A DNA stretch of 64,000 nucleotides from Vitreoscilla sp. (GTDB lineage: Bacteria > Pseudomonadota > Gammaproteobacteria > Burkholderiales > Burkholderiaceae_C). The number at the start of each line of letters is the position of its first letter. Position 1 is the stretch's first letter. The position numbers were made by a program, and so were the translations under genes. The DNA lies in assembly GCA_018780145.1 (NCBI GenBank), contig JADMKA010000045.1:1-64000 (forward strand), in the 5' to 3' direction. Below, in pieces: positions 7,975 through 16,098 of this stretch. The notes under the pieces were generated by a model, which saw only the letters and a program-made list of their open reading frames with translations, did not search any database and had not been told where the DNA came from.

Positions 7975-9575
7975 GGTGCGTTGATCCGGTGATACAGCGG
8001 CGCGAGCCGGGTGCGCACTTCCTTGAAGGTCTCGAACTTGTCGCTGTACAGGCGGCGCAGCGCACTCGCCGGCTCATAGGTTCGACGCACCCGCCTCAGG
8101 TGGCCCAGATCGCCAAACTTCAAGGCGCCAAGGCCCACGCCGGCGATGAACGCCGCGCCGATCGCATTGGCCTGGATCGGGCTCGCGAGTTGGCGGATCG
8201 GCTGGCCGGTGACGTCGGCCATGATCTGGCACCACACGTCCGATTGCGCCCCGCCGCCGACCGCCGTGATGGTGCCGGCATCGCGGCCCAACAGGCGTGC
8301 GAACGGCTCGAGCATCCAGCGCGTGTTCAGCGCGACGCCTTCGAGGAAGGCGCGGAAGATGTCCTCGCGCGAGTGCTCGAGCGACAGGTTGAGCAGCCCC
8401 GCGCGCAGCCGCGGGTCATCCACCGGCGTGCGCTCGCCGAGCAGCCACGGCGTGTAGATGAGGCCACGTGCACCCGGCGGCACACGTGCCGCGATCTGGT
8501 TCAGCATCTCGTAGACCGCGGGGTGCTCCTCGTCGCTGGCCAGCTCATCGGCGTGGTACAGGATGCGATCGCGCAGGAACGAGAGGTTCGCACCGGCCGT
8601 GGACTGCAGCGCCATCGCGAGGTAGCGCCCGTCCACTGCGCACGGTATGGCGGCGATCTTGTGGCGCACGTCGGTCTTCATCGACGGCACATGCGCGCCC
8701 AGCCACGACGAGGTGCCCAGGTACAGGTGCGTCTCGTAATCGCCGACCGCCGCGCCGACCGCGACGGCCGAGTTGTCGACCGCGCCGGCGACGACCACGG
8801 TCGCCGGGCTCAGGCCCAGCGCCTGCGCCACCTCGGGGAGCACCGGCCCGAGGATGTCGGTCGAGCGCACGAGTTCGGGGAGCTTCGCCGCATCGATGCC
8901 GAGCAGGCGGATCAGGCCGGCGTCGTAGCGCACCTGCCGCAGGTCACGGTTGTCGGTGACCCAGGCGGTGAGCATCGAATCCTGTGTCGCGCAGAAGCGG
9001 CCCGACAGGCGCAGGTTCAGGTAGTCGAGTACGTTCAGGAACTGGTGGGTTCGCTCGTAGCGCTCGGGTTCGTGATCGCAGATGTAGGCCATGTGCCCGG
9101 CCGAGTCACGCCCCGACAACGACGGCGCGCCGCCGGTCAGCCGCAGCCAGCGCCACAGCTTCAGCGGCCCGTAGCCTTCGATGTTCGGGCCGCGCCCGCG
9201 CACGCGGCGCGCCATGGCGGCCGCGCCGCGCGAGTCGAGCCAGGTCAGCGCGCGCCCTAGGGGTTGGCCGAGGCGGTCGACACACACGGTGCCTTCGGTC
9301 TGGGTCGAGCAGCACACCGCGACCACGCGGCTGCGCAGGCCGGCGTCCCCAGCGAGGATCTCGCCGGCGCTCGCAAGAAGGGCCGTCCACCAGTCCTGCG
9401 GGTCCTGTTCGGCCAGCGCACCTTGTACGTGCAGTTTGACCGCGCGGAACGCCCACGCGTGGACCGTACCGTCCAGCGACACCAGGGCGCATTTGCAGCC
9501 CGAGGTGCCCAAGTCGACGGCCAGCACGAGGCGCCTGTCAGGCGCGCAGGCCGGGGCTTCTGGCGCTGGGCGCAT
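7971..9575 (-). CDS. FGGY-family carbohydrate kinase, xylulokinase-like
   Basis: ATP-dependent sugar kinase of about 534 residues with two actin-like domains: AVDLGTSGCKCALVS (phosphate 1), the TWLDSRGA loop, GAVDNSAVAVGAA with the catalytic aspartate, and GGGAQSDVWCQIMADVTG near the adenosine site. It leads the minus-strand operon and would phosphorylate the keto-sugar cleaved by the following aldolase. The start is uncertain: ATG 9575 is chosen, but the frame is open to a GTG at 9626 and neither has a good ribosome site. Xylulokinase or fuculokinase activity are alternatives. Confidence 0.87.
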   Translation of the reverse strand: MRPAPEAPACAPDRRLVLAVDLGTSGCKCALVSLDGTVHAWAFRAVKLHVQGALAEQDPQDWWTALLASAGEILAGDAGLRSRVVAVCCSTQTEGTVCVDRLGQPLGRALTWLDSRGAAAMARRVRGRGPNIEGYGPLKLWRWLRLTGGAPSLSGRDSAGHMAYICDHEPERYERTHQFLNVLDYLNLRLSGRFCATQDSMLTAWVTDNRDLRQVRYDAGLIRLLGIDAAKLPELVRSTDILGPVLPEVAQALGLSPATVVVAGAVDNSAVAVGAAVGDYETHLYLGTSSWLGAHVPSMKTDVRHKIAAIPCAVDGRYLAMALQSTAGANLSFLRDRILYHADELASDEEHPAVYEMLNQIAARVPPGARGLIYTPWLLGERTPVDDPRLRAGLLNLSLEHSREDIFRAFLEGVALNTRWMLEPFARLLGRDAGTITAVGGGAQSDVWCQIMADVTGQPIRQLASPIQANAIGAAFIAGVGLGALKFGDLGHLRRVRRTYEPASALRRLYSDKFETFKEVRTRLAPLYHRINAP

Positions 9576-9744
9576 CTCAGTGGCCGGGCGCGACCGAGAC
9601 AACGACCTGGGCTCCACCGGTGGCACACCATGCGCCAGTGAGCCCCGTGGCGCGGCCCGGCTTGGTTTGCGGCAAAGAGTTGGCAGGGATCAAGGTGGCA
9701 GCGGACTTCACGGGACGAGCCATGCGACAAGTGGCCATGGCAAG

Positions 9745-9760
9745 TATATAGTCATCACTA
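9745..9760. promoter_or_regulatory. AT-rich candidate operator between kinase operon and TetR gene
   Basis: The divergent spacer between the kinase operon and the tetR-type gene contains an isolated AT-rich TATATA followed by TAGTCATCACTA, which has 4-base inverted ends (TAGT/ACTA). In DNA this GC-rich it stands out and is where both promoters and a TetR-family operator would be expected. The palindrome is short, so this is a candidate only. Confidence 0.3.
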
Positions 9761-9797
9761 CCGTTTTAAGCCGGCGAGTTTGCTCGGACAATCCCTG

Positions 9798-10505
9798 ATG
9801 CCCCACGACCTGCGCCCGAAGCACCCCAGCGGACAGCCCCCACCCTCGCTCACGACCAAGAAGCAGCCCGCACAGCAGCGCGCAACCGAGACCTACGAGC
9901 GCATCCTGGCGGTGACGGCGCAGACCCTGGCCGACGTCGGCATCGAGCGGCTGTCGACCAACCTGGTCTGCGAGCGTGCCGGGCTGTCGCCGCCGGCGCT
10001 GTACCGCTACTTCCCGAACAAGTACGCCTTGCTGTGCGAACTGGGGCAGCGCCTGATGCAGCGCCAGAACGAGCGGGTCGGCCACTGGATCACGCTGGAG
10101 GTCTTCAGCGGCGGCATCGATCGTGTGGAGCGGGCAGTCGAGGGGCTGATCCTCGACACCTACCAGGTGACGGTGGAAACCGTGGGCGGCGTGTGGATCA
10201 TGCGGGCCTTGCGCGCGGTGCCGGCGCTGCAGCAGGTCCGGTTGGCATCACACGCTGCCGTCACCCATGAGCAGGCCTTGCTGCTGGCCCGTGCTTTGCC
10301 CAAGGCCAACTCGGCCGAACTGAAGCTCGTCAGCCGCATCGTCGTGGAGCTGATCTACGCGACGGTCGAGATGATCTTCGACGAACCCATGGACGTGAAG
10401 GCCGTGGCGCGAACGGTGGCTCGCATGTTGGCCAGCCATCTCCCCCGCATTCAGCGGCCGCCGCGTGCCGGCAGCCGCCAGACACCGTCAACCAGGGCCG
10501 CCTGA
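9798..10505 (+). CDS. TetR/AcrR-family transcriptional regulator
   Basis: A 235-residue repressor. A TetR-type helix-turn-helix spans about residues 25-75 (ILAVTAQTLADVGIERLSTN, then AGLSPPALYRYFPNKYALL); the helical C-terminal part would bind an inducer. A lysine/glutamine-rich N-terminal tail precedes it. ATG 9798 is preferred to a TTG at 9780. It is divergent from the kinase/aldolase/aminotransferase operon and most likely controls it. The ligand is unknown. Confidence 0.85.
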   Translation: MPHDLRPKHPSGQPPPSLTTKKQPAQQRATETYERILAVTAQTLADVGIERLSTNLVCERAGLSPPALYRYFPNKYALLCELGQRLMQRQNERVGHWITLEVFSGGIDRVERAVEGLILDTYQVTVETVGGVWIMRALRAVPALQQVRLASHAAVTHEQALLLARALPKANSAELKLVSRIVVELIYATVEMIFDEPMDVKAVARTVARMLASHLPRIQRPPRAGSRQTPSTRAA

Positions 10506-10642
10506 CCCCGAGCTGGATCGAGCCGCCCATCGGAGCGAAGTTCGCTGCGTTCACCCAGAGCGGCGCACAATGGCGCGCACCGGCGCTGCAGGCGACTGTC
10601 AACAGAAGCCGGCCGGCCGGGGGCAGCTCAAGGAGTACGGGC

Positions 10643-11773
10643 GTGGTGATTGATCGTGGCGTGGCGATTGGTCCTGGGCACACATCCCGCTGTGCGCTGC
10701 TTGCAGGCGCTCTGTGTGCGCTGCTGCCAGGCCTGGCGACGGCCGACGCTGTGGACGACGCCCGTCGGGCGATCGAATCCGCATCGACCCGCTCGCCGGC
10801 CTGGACCGGCCCCAGGTCCGGGCCGGTTGCCGCACCTGGCAAGACCATCGCGGTGTTGGCTGAAGACCTTCGCAATGGCGGCGTCCTTGGGGTTGCCCAG
10901 GGCATCCGCGAGGCTGCGAACTCGATGGGCTGGAAGGTGCGCATCGTCGATGCGGGCGGTACGGCAGACGGCCGCCGCCGCGCGGTGGCCGACGCCGTGG
11001 CCGCCGGCCCCGACGGCCTGGTGATCTGCGGCTCAGACGCTCACGAGCTCGAACCCGCGCTGCGGGAGGCGAGCCCTCGCCTGCCGCCGGTGGTCGGCTG
11101 GCACGCGGGCCCACGCCCGGGTGCCATCGCGGGGACCTCCGTGGCGATGAACGTGACCACCGACCCGATCGCGGTCGCGCGCACGACGGCGCTGGCAGCC
11201 GTGGCGCAGTCGTCCGGCAAGGCCGGTGTCGTGGTCTTCACCGATTCGCGGTTCGCCATCGCGACCGCCAAGGCGCAGGCCATGGCCGAGGTGATTCGCC
11301 AGTGCAGTGGCTGTACGCTGCTCGAGGTGCGCGATGTCGCCATTTCGGAGAGCGCGGCTCGCATGCCGGCGGTGACCCGGGAACTTCTGGCGGCGCACGG
11401 GTCACGCTGGACGCATGCGCTGGCGATCAACGACATCTACTTCGACTATGCGGTGCCGGTGCTGATCGAGGCAGCACTGCCCAACCGGGCGATCAGCCTG
11501 CTGTCGGCAGGCGACGGCAGTGCGTCGGCGTTCATGCGCATCCGCGCTGGGACCTACCAGACCGGCACGGTGGCCGAGCCGCTGAACCTGCAGGGCTGGC
11601 AGGTGATCGACGAGTTGAACCGGCTCTTTGCCGGGCAGGCGGTCAGTGGTTTCGTCGCGCCGGTCCATCTCGTGTCTGGTCAGAATGTCGGCTCGGACGG
11701 CGGCTCCCGGTTCGTCTACGATCCGGAGAACGGCTATCGGGACATCTACCTGCGGATCTGGAATCGACGCTGA
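10643..11773 (+). CDS. Periplasmic sugar-binding-type protein, TorT-like
   Basis: Secreted type I periplasmic binding protein (376 residues) with a signal peptide at about 14-36 (CALLAGALCALLPGLATADA). The two-lobe fold is suggested by KTIAVLAEDLRNGGVLGVAQG, DGLVICGSDAHE and ALAINDIYFDYAVPVLIEAAL. The GTG start has a strong AAGGAG about 8 bases upstream. No ABC permease or ATPase follows; a hybrid histidine kinase begins 1 base after the stop, which resembles the TorT-TorS arrangement where the binding protein is a sensor partner. The ligand is unknown. An orphan ABC transporter substrate-binding protein is the alternative. Confidence 0.75.
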   Translation: MVIDRGVAIGPGHTSRCALLAGALCALLPGLATADAVDDARRAIESASTRSPAWTGPRSGPVAAPGKTIAVLAEDLRNGGVLGVAQGIREAANSMGWKVRIVDAGGTADGRRRAVADAVAAGPDGLVICGSDAHELEPALREASPRLPPVVGWHAGPRPGAIAGTSVAMNVTTDPIAVARTTALAAVAQSSGKAGVVVFTDSRFAIATAKAQAMAEVIRQCSGCTLLEVRDVAISESAARMPAVTRELLAAHGSRWTHALAINDIYFDYAVPVLIEAALPNRAISLLSAGDGSASAFMRIRAGTYQTGTVAEPLNLQGWQVIDELNRLFAGQAVSGFVAPVHLVSGQNVGSDGGSRFVYDPENGYRDIYLRIWNRR

Positions 11774-11774
11774 C

Positions 11775-14228
11775 ATGGGGCAAGGCTTCTTCGCCATGCG
11801 AGCCCACTCGTCGCAGAGATGGGCCGCCCTGCTCAGCCGGCTCACGCCGCACTCGCTGCGTGCGCAGTTCGCCGTTGCGCTGTCGGCCATGGCCATACTC
11901 ATCGTCGTCGGCGGCGCGACCGCCTTCCTTGCCCTGTTCGCCACCGGCAATGCGGCGCGCCGGTTCTCGGAGGAACAGCTCGCACGCGCGAAGAACACCC
12001 AGGACCTGCAGCAACGGACCTTGCAGATCGAACTGCTGGCCGAACGCATGGTCACAGCCGATTCCCGGGCCGATGCCCGCCAGACCTACGCTCAGATCCT
12101 GAGCGAACTCGATGCGCTCGATCAACTGACCGCACGGCTGGCGGTCAGCGAGGACGTGTCCGTGCTCGATCTGCACCAGTCCAGCCAGCTGTTCCGGAGC
12201 TCGGCCCATGTCCTGGCACAGCTTCGCGATGCCGCGGCACGACCCGGCCCTGCGGATGTGTCGGCGAGCACCGCACTGAGGAGCTACCGCGACGAGATGC
12301 AGGTCCACGCGCAGGCATTGGCGAAGTCCGCCCGCGAGCAATCGGATCGGCTCGCACAGGCCCATCAGGCGGCCGTCCTGCGCGTCGTCGACGCGTCGCA
12401 AAGGAGCGCGTACTGGGTGGTCGCCTGGCTGGCCTTCAGCCTGGTGGCCGCCTGGCTCATCGCGCGTGTGTTTCTCGGCCAGCACGTCATGTCGCGGCTG
12501 CAGCAAGTCAGCCGCAGCCTGCTCTCCGTCGACGAGCACAACGATCCACAACCGCATGTTGCCGTGCAAGGCCACGACGAAATCGGCGCGATGGCGCGCG
12601 CGGTGGAACGCTTCCTGGGTGACCGCCGTCAGCTGGCAACGACCCGCACGCAGCTCGAGGCCGAGCAGCAACGCCTGGCCGCGATCATCGACAACACTGC
12701 CGACAGCATTGTGGTGCTGCAGGGCGGGCGGGTGCTGCAACTGAACCGCGCCGCGGAGCGGATGTTCGGCCTGTCCCATGCGCAAGCGGCCGACCAGCCC
12801 GGGGACGCGCTGTTGGCCGACTTCGATTGGAGCCCCGGCGCCGTTCCCGGCATGGCGCGCGACGCGTTGGCGCGCCACCGAGATGGATCGACCACGCCGG
12901 TGGAGGTATCGCTCAACCCGGTGACTTCGGGCACTGGCAATTTGGTCGTCCTCGTGATCCGCGACGCCACCTTGCGCAGGGAGGCCGAGCGGCATCTCAT
13001 CGCGGCACGCGACGCTGCCGAGGCCGCCCGCGAGACACAGGCCGTCTTCCTGGCGAACATCAGCCACGAACTGCGCACCCCGTTGAATGGCATTCTCGGG
13101 TTCGCGCAGATCCTGCGGCGCGATGAGCCATTGACCAAGCGGCAAGCCAGAGGGCTGAAGATCATCGAGGAAAGCGGGCAGCATCTGCTGATGCTCATCG
13201 ACGACATTCTCGACCTGGCCCGCATCGACAAGGCCAGGCTCGAGCTGCACCCGATCGAGGTCGACCTGCCGGCCTTCCTGCAGACGGTGTGCGACATGGT
13301 CCGCATCAAGGCGGAGGAGAAGCACCTGAACTTTGTCTATGAGGCGGCACCCGATCTGCCTGTGGTGGTCCTTGTCGACGAGAAGCGGCTGCGCCAGGTG
13401 CTGCTCAACCTGCTGTCGAATGCCATCAAGTTCACTGACGCCGGACAGGTGACGTTGCGCGCAAGGACTGTGCAGCCGCAGGCAGGCAGTACCGCTGGCG
13501 GCCTGCATTTCGATGTCGAGGACAACGGCATCGGCATGAACGACGCGCAGCTGGCAAGGCTGTTCCAGCCATTCGCCCAGGTGGCCGAGCATCAGCGTCG
13601 CACAGGTGGTGCCGGGCTCGGCCTGGCCATCAGCCGTCAGCTGGTACGGCTGATGGGCGGGGACATCGAGGTCCACAGTGGCGAGGGCCGGGGCAGTGTC
13701 TTCTCGTTTGAGATCGGGGCGCCAGCGCTGCAGGCACCGGCTCGCACCCTGCCTGCCGCCCTGCCCGCGCCGCAGGTACCCGGCCACGAGATCCCGCCGG
13801 ACCCCCGGGCCGCTGTCAACGGCGCGCGCGTGCTGGTCGTCGAGGACAACGCGATCAACCGGGAACTGGTGACGGGGCTGTTGAGCACCGCCGGCGTCGT
13901 CGTCAGCGTTGCCTGCGATGGCCAGCAGGCACTGGACATGCTCGACCAGCAGCATGTCGACGCCGTGCTGATGGACTGCATGATGCCGGTCATGGACGGC
14001 TATGCCGCGACCCGTGCACTGCGGCTGCGCCCCGAGCTTCAGGCCCTGCCTGTCATCGCACTGACCGCCAACGCGATGGTGGGAGACCGTGACAAGGCCC
14101 TCGCCGCAGGCATGAGCGACCACATCGCCAAGCCCGTCAAGGCCGACGAGCTGTTCGCGACCCTTGCACGCTGGTTGCGTTCCGCCAAGGCCGTGGGGTC
14201 TGAACCGGCCGGCGTCGCTCGCCTATAG
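11775..14228 (+). CDS. Hybrid sensor histidine kinase/response regulator, TorS-like
   Basis: Inner-membrane kinase, 817 residues. Order: membrane helix about 36-58, helical periplasmic domain about 60-210, second membrane helix about 215-235, HAMP, PAS (AAIIDNTADSIVVLQGGRV), HisKA (FLANISHELRTPLNGILGF, phospho-histidine in SHE), ATPase (NLLSNAIKF, DNGIGM, GLGLAIS), and one receiver (VLVVEDNAINREL, aspartate in LMDCMMPVMDG). There is no HPt domain, unlike TorS. It follows the binding-protein gene by 1 base and probably reads its state. A later ATG at 11796 is an alternative start. Confidence 0.88.
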   Translation: MGQGFFAMRAHSSQRWAALLSRLTPHSLRAQFAVALSAMAILIVVGGATAFLALFATGNAARRFSEEQLARAKNTQDLQQRTLQIELLAERMVTADSRADARQTYAQILSELDALDQLTARLAVSEDVSVLDLHQSSQLFRSSAHVLAQLRDAAARPGPADVSASTALRSYRDEMQVHAQALAKSAREQSDRLAQAHQAAVLRVVDASQRSAYWVVAWLAFSLVAAWLIARVFLGQHVMSRLQQVSRSLLSVDEHNDPQPHVAVQGHDEIGAMARAVERFLGDRRQLATTRTQLEAEQQRLAAIIDNTADSIVVLQGGRVLQLNRAAERMFGLSHAQAADQPGDALLADFDWSPGAVPGMARDALARHRDGSTTPVEVSLNPVTSGTGNLVVLVIRDATLRREAERHLIAARDAAEAARETQAVFLANISHELRTPLNGILGFAQILRRDEPLTKRQARGLKIIEESGQHLLMLIDDILDLARIDKARLELHPIEVDLPAFLQTVCDMVRIKAEEKHLNFVYEAAPDLPVVVLVDEKRLRQVLLNLLSNAIKFTDAGQVTLRARTVQPQAGSTAGGLHFDVEDNGIGMNDAQLARLFQPFAQVAEHQRRTGGAGLGLAISRQLVRLMGGDIEVHSGEGRGSVFSFEIGAPALQAPARTLPAALPAPQVPGHEIPPDPRAAVNGARVLVVEDNAINRELVTGLLSTAGVVVSVACDGQQALDMLDQQHVDAVLMDCMMPVMDGYAATRALRLRPELQALPVIALTANAMVGDRDKALAAGMSDHIAKPVKADELFATLARWLRSAKAVGSEPAGVARL

Positions 14229-14280
14229 TCACCTGCATCCGTGCCTCACGGCCGCAACCACTTCTTCCAAGGAGGCACAC

Positions 14281-16098
14281 ATGGCTTCAACTCCTCCACC
14301 CGGCGCTCGATGGAGATGGCTGGCACGGCTGGGCGCAAGCGGGCTTGCCGCTGGCGCCGCGCTGACCTTGCTAGGCACGGCCGCCTCGGCGGAAACCTCG
14401 TATGCCCGTCCGTGGGTGGACGGGAACCGCACGGTGCCTGTCTTCGATATGGCCGAGGCCGTGACGGAGGTCGTCTACGTCGAGACCGGCTTCGACCGGG
14501 AACACGACGGAACGGTCGACACCATCAAGGTCGAGATCACCCGCCCGGACACGGCGGAGGGTGCCCAGATCCCGTTGATCATCCACGCCTCGCCGTACTT
14601 CTTCCAGGGGACCCGCAATGCGTGGGAAACCAACTTCTTCGTCCCGCGCGGCTATGCCGTGGCAACGGTGGCACTCCCCGGGACCGACTTCTCCACGGGC
14701 TGCGCCGACGTCGGCGGCGAACGTGAGGTGCTGGGCACCAAGGCCGTCATCGACTGGGCCAACGGGCGGGCCAGGGGTGCCTACGCCGACGGATCCAAGG
14801 CGGTCGCCAAATGGCACAACGGCAAGTCCGGGATGATCGGCGTCTCGTGGGACGGGACGATCGCGAACTCGGTCGCGGCCACCGGCGTCGAGGGGCTCAC
14901 GACCATCGTGCCGGTCGCCGCCATCTCCAGCTGGTACGACTACACCCGCGGCAATGGCATTCCCTTCTTCGAAGGGCACGTCGGGTTCCTGAACGACTTC
15001 GTGAGCAACTACCGCAGCCAGTTCTGCAGGGACATGACGCCGCGTCTGCAGACGAGGTCGGACGACCCGACGGGGAGCTACAACTCCTGGTGGTCAGTCC
15101 GCGACTACCGGTTGGACGCATCGAATGTCAAAGCCAGCGTCTTCGTGGTGCACGGTCTGAGCGACGAGAACGTGAAGACCCGCCAGTTTGGCGAGTGGTG
15201 GGACGAACTCGCCAGGCTGGGCATCGAGCGACGGCTCTTCCTGCACCAGGGCCAGCACGTCGAGCCGTTCTTCTCGTTCGGTGCCAACTACAGCACCCCG
15301 CTGCTGCAGTGGTTCGACTACTACCTGCAGGGCATCGACAACGGGCTGCCGAACGAGCCGCAGGCCATCATCCAGCGCGAGAACCTGACGTGGTCCACCG
15401 ACGCGGTGTGGCCACCTGCCGACACCGTGGACCAGAAGCTGAAACTTTCCAACCCGCTGGGTCGGACGGCCGGCGCGTTGACCACGCAAACCGCCCATGT
15501 CGGCCAGGCGGAGCGCTTCCTGAGCTTCACGCAGTCAGCCGACTACTCGAGCGACTCCATCGTCGCGAACCCGACACAGCCACGCGGGGACCGGTTGGTG
15601 TTCCTGAGCGACAAGCTTCAGGGCCCGGTCCGGGAGTCCGGTACCGCCACGATCACCTTGCGCGTGAAGGTCGACCGCAAGGCGGCCGGGTTCCAGGCCA
15701 GGGTGGTCGACTACAACGACGGCATCGCCTACATCGTCTCGCGCACCCAGGCCGACCTCGGCCACCACAAGTCCTGGAACGGCCAGAAGGAGTTGGTACC
15801 GGGCAAGTGGTACGAGCTGACCTGGGAGATCAACGCCGATGACCGGATCTTCGCCAAGGACCACAACCTCGGCCTGGTGATCACCGCGGAGAAGCCCAAC
15901 CCGCTGATCGCGTACGAGCCCGTCACGGCAACTGTCGACACCAGGAACTCCTGGATCACGATGCCGCTCTCCGGCAACCTGGCCAGCCTGGGTGCCGCCG
16001 GCAAGCTTGCCGCGATCCACACCACGACTGTCGGCCCCCCCGAGCCGTCCAGGAACGTTCACGAGTTCATTCGGGAGTTCTTCGAGGGTTCAAGATAG
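14281..16098 (+). CDS. Secreted CocE/NonD (S15-family) hydrolase, X-prolyl dipeptidyl-peptidase-like
   Basis: Exported serine hydrolase of 605 residues with a signal peptide ending near residue 37 (LLGTAASA). The alpha/beta-hydrolase domain shows the nucleophile motif GVSWDGT, an acid in VHGLSDENVK and a histidine in HQGQHVEP; a C-terminal jelly-roll (PepX_C) follows with GTATITLRVKVD. The ATG has an excellent AAGGAGG 7 bases upstream. Activity could be X-prolyl dipeptidase, cephalosporin or cocaine esterase. Its style (low alanine, frequent DGT/TVDT) resembles actinobacterial homologues, so transfer is possible. Its tail overlaps the convergent kinase by 9 bases. Confidence 0.85.
   Translation: MASTPPPGARWRWLARLGASGLAAGAALTLLGTAASAETSYARPWVDGNRTVPVFDMAEAVTEVVYVETGFDREHDGTVDTIKVEITRPDTAEGAQIPLIIHASPYFFQGTRNAWETNFFVPRGYAVATVALPGTDFSTGCADVGGEREVLGTKAVIDWANGRARGAYADGSKAVAKWHNGKSGMIGVSWDGTIANSVAATGVEGLTTIVPVAAISSWYDYTRGNGIPFFEGHVGFLNDFVSNYRSQFCRDMTPRLQTRSDDPTGSYNSWWSVRDYRLDASNVKASVFVVHGLSDENVKTRQFGEWWDELARLGIERRLFLHQGQHVEPFFSFGANYSTPLLQWFDYYLQGIDNGLPNEPQAIIQRENLTWSTDAVWPPADTVDQKLKLSNPLGRTAGALTTQTAHVGQAERFLSFTQSADYSSDSIVANPTQPRGDRLVFLSDKLQGPVRESGTATITLRVKVDRKAAGFQARVVDYNDGIAYIVSRTQADLGHHKSWNGQKELVPGKWYELTWEINADDRIFAKDHNLGLVITAEKPNPLIAYEPVTATVDTRNSWITMPLSGNLASLGAAGKLAAIHTTTVGPPEPSRNVHEFIREFFEGSR

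Noticed and set aside
5650-7992. A 780-codon open frame on the plus strand
   Set aside because: It is antisense to the aminotransferase and aldolase genes, rich in histidine, arginine and alanine with no domain; it is a by-product of high GC codon bias.
11643-14123. An 826-codon open frame on the minus strand
   Set aside because: It lies opposite the hybrid kinase, whose HisKA, ATPase and receiver motifs are intact on the plus strand.
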